DNA of 64,000 bases from DSWT01 sp035420085 (GCA_035420085.1 DAOLUH010000033.1:1-64000); one strand, 5' to 3'. Positions 25,279 through 33,731 are shown, counted from the stretch's first letter. Program-made: numbers and translations. The notes: generated from the sequence alone by a model not told the origin.

Positions 25279-26421
25279 ATGACCTCTATTGTTGAAATCG
25301 ACACGACGAACCGCCGCCAGGTCCACCAGTTCCTGGATCTGCCGTTTCGCCTGTACCGGGATGCTGCACAGTGGGTGCCGCCGCTGGCCTCGGATGTGCG
25401 GCGGATGCTGGATCGCAAGCGGCATCCGTTCTACCGGCACTCCGACGCGGCGTTCTTTCTCGCGGTAGATGGGAGCGGAACAGCGGTGGGGCGGGTCGCG
25501 GTGCTCGATAACCGCAATTACAACGCCTACAACCACGAGCAGACGGCGTTCTTCTATCTCTTCGAGTGTGAGAACGAATCCACGACGGCGCAGGCGCTCT
25601 TCGACGCCGCCTTCGCGTGGGCGCGCGCCCGTGGGTTGGGCCGCGTGTACGGTCCCAAAGGGTTCACCGCGCTGGATGGGATGGGACTGCTGGTCGAAGG
25701 TTTCGAGCACCGCCCCGCGTTTGGCATCCCCTACAATCTGCCGACGTATCCGGCTTTGCTCGAATCCGCCGGCTTTGTGCCGGTCAGCGACATTCTCTCC
25801 GGGTATCTTTCGAGCGATGTTGTTTTCCCGGAGAAGATTCATCGCCTCGCCGAACGGGTTCAGGAACGACGAGGCTTGCGTGTCGCCCGCTTCCGGCGTC
25901 GCCGGGATTTGCGCGCGCTGATTCCCGATTTGCAGGCGATGTACAATGCCGCGATTGAAGGGACGCCCGGCAACGTCCCCTTGACCGACGACGAGGTGCG
26001 CACGCTGGCGGCGCAGTTGTTGTGGTTCGCCGATCCGCGCTTGATCAAGCTGGTGATGGCGCGCAGCGCGGAGACCGGCAAAGAGCATCCGGTGGGCTTT
26101 CTGTTCGCCTATCCCGATATTTCCGCCGCGATTCAACGGTGCAAAGGGCGCTTGTTCCCCTTCGGCTGGCTGGATGCACTGCTCGAACTGCGGCGCACCG
26201 ATTGGCTGAACATCAACGGCGCGGGGATCGTGGAGGAATATCGCGGGTTGGGTGGCACTGCCATTTTGTTCAGCGAGTTGTACAAGAGCATCGCCGAACG
26301 CGGCGCGCAGCACGTGGATGTCGTCCAGATTGGCGCGGACAACGACCGGATGCTGCGCGACCTGCGCGACTTTGGCGTCGACTTCTACAAAACGCACCGC
26401 ATGTATCAGCGCTCCCTGTGA
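25279..26421 (+). CDS. GNAT-fold N-acetyltransferase-like protein
   Basis: This 380-residue cytoplasmic protein resembles the YghO-like group of large GNAT-fold proteins. The N-terminal lobe has RLYRDAAQWVPPL and a FFLAVDGSGTAVGRVAVL strand pair. The middle has VYGPKGFTALDGMGLLVEGF. The C-terminal lobe has GAGIVEEYRGLGGTAILFSEL, which looks like the acyl-CoA binding loop and helix, and DVVQIGADNDRM. The acceptor substrate is not known. It lies just upstream of the IlvD/Edd dehydratase, in the same direction, across a TGACTAACGACT repeat. The fold call is reasonable; activity is unproven. Confidence 0.65.
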   Translation: MTSIVEIDTTNRRQVHQFLDLPFRLYRDAAQWVPPLASDVRRMLDRKRHPFYRHSDAAFFLAVDGSGTAVGRVAVLDNRNYNAYNHEQTAFFYLFECENESTTAQALFDAAFAWARARGLGRVYGPKGFTALDGMGLLVEGFEHRPAFGIPYNLPTYPALLESAGFVPVSDILSGYLSSDVVFPEKIHRLAERVQERRGLRVARFRRRRDLRALIPDLQAMYNAAIEGTPGNVPLTDDEVRTLAAQLLWFADPRLIKLVMARSAETGKEHPVGFLFAYPDISAAIQRCKGRLFPFGWLDALLELRRTDWLNINGAGIVEEYRGLGGTAILFSELYKSIAERGAQHVDVVQIGADNDRMLRDLRDFGVDFYKTHRMYQRSL

Positions 26422-26459
26422 CTAACGACTATCTGACTAACGACTACTGGACTAACGAG
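26419..26459. repeat. ACTAACG-type tandem repeat before ilvD-like gene
   Basis: Units near ACTAACGACTATCTG and ACTAACGACTACTGG repeat through the gap, ending at the GAGGAGG ribosome site of the next gene. It is another example of the short-unit repeat islands. Confidence 0.6.
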
Positions 26460-26470
26460 GAGGATTCACA

Positions 26471-28138
26471 ATGATTTCACGCAGTCAAGCTGTTTTACAA
26501 CGTCCTGAGTTTTCGATGCACCGCGCCCTGTACAAATCGATGGGCTACAGCGATTATGACCTGGAACGCCCGCTCATCGGGATCGCCAACTCGTGGAACC
26601 GGGTGGTGCCGGGACATTACAACCTTAACCTGGTGTCGGAATACGTCAAGCAGGGGATTTTCCAGGCCGGGGGGACGCCCGTGGAGTTCGGCGTGATGGC
26701 CCCGTGCGACGGTACCGCACAGGGGCACATCGGGATGCACTACATCCTGCCGAGCCGTGACTTGATCGCTAACGACGTGGAGATGATGGTGCAGGCGCAT
26801 CAGTTCGACGCCGTGGTGCTGTTGTGCTCGTGCGACAAGATCGTGCCGGGGATGTTGATGGCGGCGGCGCGCCTGGACGTGCCCGCGATTGTCGTCGTCG
26901 GCGGCCCGATGGAAGGGGGGTGCATGTTCGACAACCGCCCGGCAGACTCGACTTCGCTCACCGAAGGGCTGGCCATGTTGCGGACCGGAAAAATTGATAT
27001 GCAGACCTACATCTACCTGGAAAACAACGCCGCGCCCACCTGCGGCTCATGTTCGTTCCTGGGGACGGCGAATACGATGTGCTGCATTGCCGAGGCGCTG
27101 GGGATGTGTTTGCCGGGGAGCGCTACAATTCCGGCAACCCACGCCGACCGGTTACGTTCGGCGCAGGCGGCCGGCCGACAAATCGTTGCTTTGCTCGAAC
27201 AGGGCATCACGGCGCGGATGATCATCAACCAGAAGGGCATCGAAAATGCGGTGCGCCTGGGGACGGCGATCGGTGGTTCTACGAACATGGCTTTGCACCT
27301 TCCCGCCATCGCCTACGAGGCCGATGTCGAACTGACGATGGACCATTTCGAGACACTGGCGCGTACCACGCCGCACATCGCCAGAATGAACCCGGCCTCC
27401 CCGCTCAATGTGCCCGATTTCCACGCGGCGGGCGGTGTCCCGGCAGTGATGAAAGAATTGTTGCCTCTGTTGCACGGCGACGCGCTGACCGTCAGCGGCA
27501 AGACGGTGGCGGAGAATGTCGCGGGTGCTGTGACGCGCGACCCTCGCATCATCAAAACGTTCGCCGAACCGTGGGGGATGGGCGGTGTGGCTGTCCTGCG
27601 CGGCAATCTCGCGCCCAATACCGCCATCACCAAACCGGCGGCCATCAAGCCGGAGATGCACACCTTCACCGGCAAGGCGCGCTGCTTCGATTCCGAGGAG
27701 GCGGCCAACCAGGCCATTCTCGACGGCAAGGTGCAGCCGGGGGAAGTCGTCGTCATCCGCTACGAGGGGCCGAAGGGTGGGCCGGGGATGCGCGAGATGT
27801 ACATCGCGATGAAGCTGCTCTACGGGCGCGGCCTGGCGCTGACGACGGCGGTGGTGACGGACGGGCGCTTCTCCGGGACGAACAACGGCTGCTTCGTGGG
27901 GCACGTCTCGCCGGAAGCCGCGGAGGGCGGGCCGCTCGCGGTCGTCGAGGATGGCGACACGATCACCATCGACATCCCCAACCGCGGGCTACACCTGCAT
28001 GTCACCGACGCGGAGATCGCGGCGCGACTGGCGAAGTGGCAGCGCCCGGAACCGAAGATCAAGCGGGGCTATCTGGCGCTCTACAGCCGTCTGGCGGAGT
28101 CGGCGGACAAAGGGGCGATCATTCGGCACAAAGCGTAA
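26471..28138 (+). CDS. ilvD: IlvD/Edd family dehydratase (probable dihydroxy-acid dehydratase)
   Basis: This iron-sulfur dehydratase has 555 residues, the normal length. Family landmarks are visible: NSWNRVVPGHYNL, APCDGTAQGHIGMHY, SCDKIVPGML and TCGSCSFLGTANTM (cluster cysteines), then GGSTNMALH, VIRYEGPKGGPGMREM and TDGRFSG. The enzyme would convert 2,3-dihydroxy acids to 2-keto acids in branched-chain amino acid synthesis, but related sugar-acid dehydratases share these motifs. The stretch after GGPMEGG is unlike the E. coli enzyme, and no ilvB/C genes are nearby, so a sugar-acid substrate is possible. A GAGGAGG site precedes the ATG. Confidence 0.85.
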   Translation: MISRSQAVLQRPEFSMHRALYKSMGYSDYDLERPLIGIANSWNRVVPGHYNLNLVSEYVKQGIFQAGGTPVEFGVMAPCDGTAQGHIGMHYILPSRDLIANDVEMMVQAHQFDAVVLLCSCDKIVPGMLMAAARLDVPAIVVVGGPMEGGCMFDNRPADSTSLTEGLAMLRTGKIDMQTYIYLENNAAPTCGSCSFLGTANTMCCIAEALGMCLPGSATIPATHADRLRSAQAAGRQIVALLEQGITARMIINQKGIENAVRLGTAIGGSTNMALHLPAIAYEADVELTMDHFETLARTTPHIARMNPASPLNVPDFHAAGGVPAVMKELLPLLHGDALTVSGKTVAENVAGAVTRDPRIIKTFAEPWGMGGVAVLRGNLAPNTAITKPAAIKPEMHTFTGKARCFDSEEAANQAILDGKVQPGEVVVIRYEGPKGGPGMREMYIAMKLLYGRGLALTTAVVTDGRFSGTNNGCFVGHVSPEAAEGGPLAVVEDGDTITIDIPNRGLHLHVTDAEIAARLAKWQRPEPKIKRGYLALYSRLAESADKGAIIRHKA

Positions 28139-28144
28139 CGCGCC

Positions 28145-28594
28145 TCATCCCAACACCAGGCGGATGAACAGCTCGTTTAGCAGGTAGGCGACGACAAAGA
28201 TGGCGATGGGGATCCAGATCGTTTTGAGGAAGCTGACGGCAGTGTAGTACAGATCGTGCTTCCACAGCCAGCGATACAGGCCGTTTGAAGCAATCTCTGC
28301 AGGCATCCCGCGCCCTTGCGCACGCGCTACACGGCCTTTGTTGACGCCTTCTGTGTAGAGGGGCTGGATGGCGAGAATGTAGATCGCAAAGGCAATGTAT
28401 AACACGACCAGAGTAACGATCTCAGCGAGCCGAACTTCGGCTTGACTACAGCGCGCCAGCGTGCAGGCTGCGCGGACGGTGGTGCGTGTTTGCTGCATGG
28501 CGTAGAAGGCCGCCAGACCGGAGATGACCACGCCAATCAACGCGATGATATAATGGATGTGGTCTTTCAGGGTGAGTTTGGGCAACAATTCCAT
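28145..28594 (-). CDS. Small integral membrane protein, unknown function
   Basis: This 149-residue protein has three predicted membrane segments: near residues 14-33 (IHYIIALIGVVISGLAAFYA), 58-77 (IVTLVVLYIAFAIYILAI) and 122-142 (TIWIPIAIFVVAYLL). A Cys pair in RAACTLARCSQ sits between the first two. No family was recognised. It converges on ilvD with six bases between the stop codons and is divergent from the small dehydratase subunit gene. The start ATG 28594 has only a weak ribosome site. Confidence 0.65.
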   Translation of the reverse strand: MELLPKLTLKDHIHYIIALIGVVISGLAAFYAMQQTRTTVRAACTLARCSQAEVRLAEIVTLVVLYIAFAIYILAIQPLYTEGVNKGRVARAQGRGMPAEIASNGLYRWLWKHDLYYTAVSFLKTIWIPIAIFVVAYLLNELFIRLVLG

Positions 28595-28737
28595 AGTTCT
28601 GTTGTGCTCCTTGTTGGTTTGCGCCTATTATCTCGCAATCTGGCGTGAAGGCAAACAAGTAGTATCGCCCCTTGTGGGCGTCCAAACGGGCGTAAGACGG
28701 GCTCGAGGCCCTAGGTTACGGGATAAACAATTACGAT

Positions 28738-29130
28738 ATGGAAGAGAATCCGATGAGGCATAAAACGATTTGTAGCGCGACAGGGCGTCCGCTTGACACT
28801 TTGAATTTGGAAGCTGTCCTTGCAGGTCAGTTAACTACAGAAGATTTTCGCATCAGCGCCGAGACGTTGCGCGCGCAGGCTGACGCCGCTGAAGCCGCCG
28901 GTTATCGCCAACTGGCGGAGAATTTCCGCCGCGCTGCCGAACTGACCGGCATCTCCAACGAGGAGGTGTTGGCGATGTACAACACCCTCCGGCCCGGACG
29001 CACGACATATCCGCAGCTTCTCGCGCTCTCCGAACGCCTGGAACGGGACTTCAATGCTCCCTTGACTGCGGCTCTCGTCCGCGAAGCTGCCGCGGTGTAC
29101 CTGGCGCGTGGCCTTGTCAAAGAGGCATGA
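28738..29130 (+). CDS. Diol dehydratase small subunit (PduE-like)
   Basis: This 130-residue protein matches the PduE/DhaE small subunit of B12-dependent diol/glycerol dehydratase. Recognisable are EDFRISAETLRAQADAAEAAG, LAENFRRAAELTGISNEEVL, YNTLRPGRTT and FVREAA-like ALVREAAAVYLARG. In the heterohexamer it packs on the large subunit. It lacks the longer N-terminal extension that targets some homologues to microcompartments, and no shell genes are visible. Its partner subunits are encoded as a fusion 7.2 kb upstream on the same strand, with unrelated genes between. Start ATG 28738 or 28753; neither has a strong ribosome site. Confidence 0.88.
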   Translation: MEENPMRHKTICSATGRPLDTLNLEAVLAGQLTTEDFRISAETLRAQADAAEAAGYRQLAENFRRAAELTGISNEEVLAMYNTLRPGRTTYPQLLALSERLERDFNAPLTAALVREAAAVYLARGLVKEA

Positions 29131-29192
29131 GGCAGGACGCAGGACGCAAGATGAACGGAAAAAATCCGTTAAAATCCGTTCAATCCGTTGAC
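29127..29192. repeat. GCAGGAC and AATCCGTT short tandem repeats
   Basis: GCAGGAC/GCAGGAC/GCAAGAT heptamers, then AAATCCGTT/AAATCCGTT/CAATCCGTT nonamer-like units, fill the gap between the PduE-like and GH20-like genes, which converge here. No clear terminator was found. Confidence 0.65.
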
Positions 29193-29198
29193 AAAGCT

Positions 29199-30158
29199 TT
29201 ACGCCAATTTCGCCAGCGCCGCGCGGACGGGTGGAAAATCCGCCAGCGCGCCGGGCTGCGCCGCGCCCCATACCGTACACAGATGCCCCAACATACGCTC
29301 TCCGCGATACTGTTGCGCGTAGTCAATCAACCGTTCGGTAGATTCGACGTTGCGCCAGCCGCCGGGCAACACGCGGAAGCCTTTCTCCAGGAACAGCGGG
29401 ATCGAAGGATAGCCCTCGCACAGCTCGTAGTGCCAATCGCAGATGATGATGTCGGTGGGGATCATGTCGATGGCGGGATGGGTGCCGTTCGCGGCGGCCT
29501 CCCACACGCCGTAGCCGGTGGTCTCGGCATCCAACAGCCGGTCGCCCCACATCAACATCTCGACGCCGCGTTTTCCGACCAGATGCGCGTGGTAATCGTT
29601 CACGGCTTGCGCAAACAACCGCGCCGGATCGTGGCCGTTGCAGCGCGGGCAGTACTCTGAAGCGATCAGGAAAACTTCGTCCATACCTACGTGGAGCGCG
29701 TCGGCCTCGAAAACGTCAATCAGCTCATCGAACAGATCGAAGATGATGGGGTTGACCTCCGGGTGCTGCGGGCACCAACTGCGGCAGTAGATGTTCTCGT
29801 TGTCCGGGAACTGACCCGGCGTTTCGTCGAACTGCGGATACTGGATCAGCAGCGGGAACGTGGTTTTGCTCCACGATTGGTGGCCCAGGCATTGAAATTG
29901 CGGGATCAGCCGGACGCCGTACATGCGGCAGACTTTGACCAGCGCACGCACGCGGTCTTCCGTGATTGGATTATCCATGCGCAGTTCCGGGTGGGAGACG
30001 TAGGCGTAGCTGTAGTTGATCTCCGTCATCAGCACGTTGATACCCATATCCGCCAGCGTGGGTACTTCGCCTACCAGCGCGTCCATCTGCGCGTTGTTAC
30101 CGATGGTTAAGTGGATACTGCGCCAGGGAGTGGTGTTTTTTGCGGTTATGTTCGTCAT
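29199..30158 (-). CDS. GH20-like glycoside hydrolase (beta-hexosaminidase family)
   Basis: This TIM-barrel enzyme of 319 residues, without signal peptide, is probably cytoplasmic. The central LHVGMDEVF (Asp-Glu near 159-160) corresponds to the H-x-G-x-D-E catalytic pair of GH20 hexosaminidases. LIPQFQCLGHQSW and the later MLMWGDRLLD also fit the barrel. It lacks the N-terminal GH20b domain, so it is a single-domain relative; the substrate could be N-acetylhexosamines or another hexose derivative. It lies between converging PduE-like gene and the tRNA-Arg on the same strand. The superfamily call is good; specificity is unknown. Confidence 0.75.
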   Translation of the reverse strand: MTNITAKNTTPWRSIHLTIGNNAQMDALVGEVPTLADMGINVLMTEINYSYAYVSHPELRMDNPITEDRVRALVKVCRMYGVRLIPQFQCLGHQSWSKTTFPLLIQYPQFDETPGQFPDNENIYCRSWCPQHPEVNPIIFDLFDELIDVFEADALHVGMDEVFLIASEYCPRCNGHDPARLFAQAVNDYHAHLVGKRGVEMLMWGDRLLDAETTGYGVWEAAANGTHPAIDMIPTDIIICDWHYELCEGYPSIPLFLEKGFRVLPGGWRNVESTERLIDYAQQYRGERMLGHLCTVWGAAQPGALADFPPVRAALAKLA

Positions 30159-30271
30159 TAGTTTGCCTCCTTGATAATGGTCTGATAGTCATGAGTTTGA
30201 TAGTCAGTTTTGCCTGTATGAGGTTGAGTATAGTGCGAAGTTGCGTAGGGTCAAAGGTGGGAAAGAATGCA

Positions 30272-30301
30272 AACAAAACGGCCCGATCGCTGGATCGGGC
30301 C
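30272..30301 (-). terminator. Terminator of tRNA-Arg
   Basis: GGCCCGATC at 30280 pairs with GATCGGGCC at 30293 around a four-base loop. On the minus strand it is followed by GTTTTGTTTG, giving a classic intrinsic terminator five bases after the tRNA end. Confidence 0.85.
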
Positions 30302-30306
30302 ATCCG

Positions 30307-30382
30307 TGGTACCCCTGCCGCGATTTGAACGCGGGCTACCGGCTTCGGAGGCCGATGCTCTATCCAACTGAGCTACAGGGGC
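30307..30382 (-). tRNA. tRNA-Arg(CCG)
   Basis: The minus strand gives acceptor GCCCCTG / CAGGGGT (G:U at the first pair), D arm GCTCAGTTGGATAGAGC, anticodon loop CTCCGAA with anticodon CCG, and T arm GCGTTCAAATCGC. CCA is encoded. It is flanked by its own promoter and terminator. Confidence 0.95.
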
Positions 30383-30398
30383 GCAACTGACAAAACGA

Positions 30399-30426
30399 AT
30401 TCTACCACGAAACGGCAAAATCTCAA
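30399..30426 (-). promoter_or_regulatory. Promoter of tRNA-Arg
   Basis: On the minus strand TTGAGA (30426-30421), a 16-base spacer and TAGAAT with a TG extension (TGGTAGAAT, 30407-30399). The -35 box is at the edge of the neighbouring repeat island. Confidence 0.65.
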
Positions 30427-30579
30427 AATCTAAAAATCAGCGAATGAGCGAATCAGCGAATGGGCGAATCAATCACCTGACAAATCTTGAAATCATTGAC
30501 CACGCTTCATTCTCCATTCTCCACGCTTTATTCTCCATTCTCCATTCTCCATTCTCCATTCTTCATTCTCCATTCTGTT
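30427..30579. repeat. Octamer (ATCAGCGA) and heptamer (CATTCTC) tandem repeats
   Basis: About four octamers near ATCAGCGA/ATGAGCGA/ATGGGCGA are followed, after about 35 unrelated bases, by about nine heptamers of CATTCTC, one copy group interrupted by CACGCTTT. The last heptamer ends directly before a TATAAT box at 30581. No gene is seen in the 30.38-30.64 kb gap. Confidence 0.8.
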
Positions 30580-30580
30580 G

Positions 30581-30586
30581 TATAAT
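30581..30586 (+). promoter_or_regulatory. -10 box abutting a heptamer repeat, upstream of lipoprotein gene
   Basis: A perfect TATAAT begins at 30581. No good -35 is visible because the CATTCTC repeat occupies that position. Repeat copy number would change what stands at -35, so expression may vary. Confidence 0.5.
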
Positions 30587-30641
30587 GTTGTTGGATTGAG
30601 GATGTCTGGCATTTGAAAAGACCCCACCAGGAGGTGTGAAG

Positions 30642-31253
30642 GTGCGAACGAGACTGGCATGGCTCTTCATATTGAGCGTCGCAGTGTTGGCCGGCTGCGC
30701 GAGATCATCCCCCCCCTTCAAAGATGACTTTTCCGATCCGGCGAGCGGGTGGGGCGCATCCTCTCACGAGACGTATGTGCGTGGATACCAGCAAGGACGC
30801 TACTTGATGCAAATTGACGTCCCAGATTGGTTGGTGTGGACGACCGCCGGTCGCACTTACCAGGATGTTAAGGTAGAAGTGAAAGTGCGCTCCGAGCAGG
30901 TTGCGGACAATCACTATGGCGTCTTCTGTCGCTACACCGATGGACAGTTTTATTACTTTGCCATTAGCACCGATGGCTACTACGCCATCTTCCTGCGCGA
31001 CGAAAATGGGAACCTGCTGCCGTTGACAGGTCAGGCTATGTTGCGCTCTTCGCTCATCCGCACCGACGGAAATGAGAACCGGCTGGTGGCGGTCTGTGAA
31101 GGGACACGGCTTACGCTCTACATCAACGGCGAGCAAGCGGCGCAAGTCGAGGATGAGACACTGGAGCGCGGCGACATTGGAATGGCTGCGGGAACTGTGC
31201 GCCAGGGCGGTACTATCGTCTGGTTTGATGATTTGAAGGTTGATAAACCGTGA
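30642..31253 (+). CDS. Lipoprotein with DFSDPASGW-type jelly-roll domain, copy 1
   Basis: This exported lipoprotein of about 203 residues has the signal peptide WLFILSVAVLAGC and a lipobox Cys at about residue 20 in LAGCARSS. The mature part is one domain that begins FKDDFSDPASGW and ends WFDDLKV, with YFAISTDGYY in the middle. This is the layout of LamG/DUF1080-like jelly-roll domains, often carbohydrate-binding. Start: GTG 30642 is seven bases behind AGGAGG; the GTG at 30636 is too close to it. The stop overlaps the next, paralogous lipoprotein gene (GTGA), so the two are translated together. The ligand is unknown. Confidence 0.8.
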   Translation: MRTRLAWLFILSVAVLAGCARSSPPFKDDFSDPASGWGASSHETYVRGYQQGRYLMQIDVPDWLVWTTAGRTYQDVKVEVKVRSEQVADNHYGVFCRYTDGQFYYFAISTDGYYAIFLRDENGNLLPLTGQAMLRSSLIRTDGNENRLVAVCEGTRLTLYINGEQAAQVEDETLERGDIGMAAGTVRQGGTIVWFDDLKVDKP

Positions 31254-31885
31254 AGACTAAGCCGACAGGGGGGCGGAAGTTATCAAGCCTTGTGTTGTGC
31301 TTGATACTGGTGGGGACTGCGGCGTGCGCGTCACGCGGGTCTGCCGCCTGGTCGGAGCCGTTTGATGCGCCGGGAGATTGGCGCTTGAGCGCCGATGCTG
31401 CGGCGGATGTCACCGTGTGGGATGGCGCTCTGCGGGTTCACGTCTTCGAGGTAGGACAGGTGGCGTGGGCTTCGGCAGGCCGCACCTACGGCAATTTCCG
31501 GCTTACCGTCGAAGCGACGCAGGTTTCCGGGCCGGCCGACAACGAGTACGGTGTTCTGGTGCGGATGCAGGATGACCAGCATTTTTACGCTTTTTCGATC
31601 AGCGGCGATGGTTATGTGCGTGCAGCGCGCTATAACGGCGCTTCGTGGATCATCTTGGGGCCGGATTGGTCGGAGAGCGACGCCGTTCATCAGGGTGAGG
31701 CGACGAACATTTTGGAAGTCGAAGCGACCGGCGCCACCTTTGTCTTTCGCGTCAACGGTGTGCAAGTTTTGCAGATTGAAGATGCAACGTATGCGAAAGG
31801 CGACATTGGTCTTTACGCCGGCACGTTTAGCGAAGGCGATGTTGTTATCACTTTTGATAAATTGGAGGTAGAGCCGTTGCCTTGA
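31250..31885 (+). CDS. Lipoprotein with jelly-roll domain, copy 2
   Basis: This 211-residue paralogue of the preceding gene has the signal LVLCLILVGTAAC with a lipobox Cys. The domain runs from WSEPFDAPGDWRLS to ITFDKLEV and contains YAFSISGDGYVRAARYNG, the counterpart of YFAISTDGYY in copy 1. Both share VWTTAGRTY / AWASAGRTY. The start GTG 31250 overlaps the previous stop. It is part of a run leading to a membrane protein and mtaB, each overlapping or abutting the next. It is probably surface carbohydrate binding, inferred from the fold only. Confidence 0.8.
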   Translation: MKTKPTGGRKLSSLVLCLILVGTAACASRGSAAWSEPFDAPGDWRLSADAAADVTVWDGALRVHVFEVGQVAWASAGRTYGNFRLTVEATQVSGPADNEYGVLVRMQDDQHFYAFSISGDGYVRAARYNGASWIILGPDWSESDAVHQGEATNILEVEATGATFVFRVNGVQVLQIEDATYAKGDIGLYAGTFSEGDVVITFDKLEVEPLP

Positions 31886-31902
31886 GCGGCGGCGAGTCAA
31901 CG

Positions 31903-32445
31903 ATGGAAACCCATCCCACAACGGACGAAAAATCTTACCACTATCCGTGGGCGCGCGCGTTGATGATTGTCGTATTGTACGGCGCGTTGCTCATTTTTTT
32001 GTGGCATTTTCCTACACCTGGTGGACGTGCTTTCTTTCAAGCCCTTTTCCGGGGGTTTTTGTATATCTTCGCAGGGCTGGCATTGGTTCTCGTCACCATC
32101 ATCTTCTTCATGTTTTTTCCATTACCCCCGCAGCAGCGTAAACCTGATGAGGAATTCGTCACCGACGACGAGGATGACGACACTGACGAAGCAGGATGGG
32201 GCGGCGTCTTTACTGCGCGTTCGCTGTTGGTCCCCGCTTTCAAGAATCCGGAGGTTGAGTCGCGCGTCTGGGATATTCTCTATGACCTGGAGGGCGAACT
32301 GAACCCCAATTGCGTCATTGCGGCGGATGCTCGTTCAGGGATCATCACCATCACCGATGGCGATGTGGGAGAAACGGACTACGTTTTGGAAGAGATCCGT
32401 TCTCACCTGAGACGCGCCGGCATCGCGGTGCGTAGTCCGCGTTGA
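31903..32445 (+). CDS. Membrane protein with acidic linker, unknown function
   Basis: This protein has about 180 residues and two membrane helices (ALMIVVLYGALLIFLWHF and LYIFAGLALVLVTIIFFMFF), an acidic stretch (DDEDDDTDEAGW), and a C-terminal soluble domain of about 90 residues (VESRVWDILYDLEGELNPN, VLEEIRSHLRRAGI) of alpha/beta character. No family was recognised. The start may instead be TTG 31882, overlapping the stop of the lipoprotein. The stop overlaps the mtaB start by one base. It probably faces the cytoplasm with its C-terminus. Confidence 0.65.
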   Translation: METHPTTDEKSYHYPWARALMIVVLYGALLIFLWHFPTPGGRAFFQALFRGFLYIFAGLALVLVTIIFFMFFPLPPQQRKPDEEFVTDDEDDDTDEAGWGGVFTARSLLVPAFKNPEVESRVWDILYDLEGELNPNCVIAADARSGIITITDGDVGETDYVLEEIRSHLRRAGIAVRSPR

Positions 32446-33665
32446 TGCAGGTTTACCTGGAGTCCCTCGGTTGCCGTCTCAATGCCGCCGAGACTGAAAC
32501 CCTGGCCCGCCTTTTTGCTGGAGCGGGTTGCGGCGTGCTGGATGCCGCTGAAGGCGCAGACATCATCGTATTGAACTCCTGTGCAGTCACCGAACAGGCG
32601 GCTCGCAAGAGCCGTCATCGGTTACATACCTTGCATCGCCGTTACCCCGCAGCGCGTCTTGCTGTGGTCGGCTGCTGGGCCACAGAAGATACCGCGCAAG
32701 TGTTGCGGATGCCGGGTGTGGCGTGGGCCATCCCCAACAAGGATAAAGCGCGCGCGGCGGCAATCATCACCGGTGTGGAGGCGCAGGCTGCCGCCTGGTC
32801 ACCGGGACGGTGGGGACACACGCGCGCCTTCCTCGCCGTGCAAGATGGCTGCGACCACGCCTGCACCTATTGCGTCACGCGCCTTTTGCGGGGGCCGGCG
32901 CGCAGTCGTCCGCTGGACGACGCGGTGCAGGCCGCGCGCGACCTTGAGGCGCAGGGTGCGCAGGAAATCGTGCTGACTGGCGTGAGCCTGGGCGCTTACG
33001 GCCAGGATTTGGGATTGCCCCATGGGTTGGCTTTGTTAGTTTCGGCGCTGTTGCGGGAAACCCATGTGCCGCGCTTGCGTCTTTCTTCTGTCGAACCCTG
33101 GGATGTGGATTCCGCGTTGCTCGCCCTATGGGAAAACTCCCGTCTTTGCCGTCAACTGCACATCCCCTTACAATCTGGCAGTGACGCCGTGCTTAAGCGT
33201 ATGGGACGCCGTAACACTATTGCGCAGTTTGCGGCGCTGGTGACAGCCGCGCGCGCCGTATCTCTTGAAATCGCCATCACTACCGATGTCATTGTCGGCT
33301 TTCCCGGCGAGAGCGAAGCGGATTTCGCCGCCAGTCTGGACTGCGTGGCGCGGTTGGCGTTCGCCCGGCTGCACGTCTTCCCTTACTCCGAGCGTCCTGG
33401 GACGGCTGCTGTTCGTCTGCCGGATCCCGTTCCGCCGGCGGTGCGAGCTGAACGTGCAGCGAAAATGCGTGCTTTAGGGGAACAATTAGCAGCGCAATAT
33501 CGTCTGAACTTTATCGGTCAGGCGCTTCCTGTGCTGTGGGAACGGCGGGATGCTGCCGGGTACTGGCATGGGCTGACGGATAATTACCTTGAGGTGACAA
33601 CACAATCCGAGGAGGATTTATACAACCGCATCACAGTACTGACGCTTGCCGCCGGGCAAGGATGA
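32445..33665 (+). CDS. mtaB: tRNA t6A37 methylthiotransferase MtaB
   Basis: This radical SAM enzyme of 406 residues converts N6-threonylcarbamoyladenosine at tRNA position 37 to its 2-methylthio form. The N-terminal UPF0004 domain has three cluster cysteines: ESLGCRLN, LNSCAVT and VVGCWA. The radical SAM motif CDHACTYC (Cys136, Cys140, Cys143) follows QDGCDH, and the core has LHIPLQSGSD and VGFPGESEADF. The C-terminal TRAM-like part is short but ends in YLEV-containing strands. ATG 32445 overlaps the preceding stop. MtaB rather than MiaB or RimO is chosen from the LESLGCRLN start and NSCAVTEQA motif. Confidence 0.92.
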   Translation: MQVYLESLGCRLNAAETETLARLFAGAGCGVLDAAEGADIIVLNSCAVTEQAARKSRHRLHTLHRRYPAARLAVVGCWATEDTAQVLRMPGVAWAIPNKDKARAAAIITGVEAQAAAWSPGRWGHTRAFLAVQDGCDHACTYCVTRLLRGPARSRPLDDAVQAARDLEAQGAQEIVLTGVSLGAYGQDLGLPHGLALLVSALLRETHVPRLRLSSVEPWDVDSALLALWENSRLCRQLHIPLQSGSDAVLKRMGRRNTIAQFAALVTAARAVSLEIAITTDVIVGFPGESEADFAASLDCVARLAFARLHVFPYSERPGTAAVRLPDPVPPAVRAERAAKMRALGEQLAAQYRLNFIGQALPVLWERRDAAGYWHGLTDNYLEVTTQSEEDLYNRITVLTLAAGQG

Positions 33666-33703
33666 AGCCTCTTGAGTCCTTTGTTACACGTTGCATACGG
33701 GGG

Positions 33704-33731
33704 TTGCGGATTGTGTTACCTATGGTATATA
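33704..33731 (+). promoter_or_regulatory. Candidate promoter for the surface protein gene at 33.8 kb
   Basis: TTGCGG at 33704 and TATATA at 33726 are 16 bases apart in the 168-base gap after mtaB. A ribosome site AAAGGAG lies at 33821. The leader would be nearly 100 bases. Confidence 0.4.

Noticed and set aside
30427..30579. Possible CRISPR array
   Set aside because: Units are 7-8 bases in direct tandem with no spacers and no cas genes nearby.
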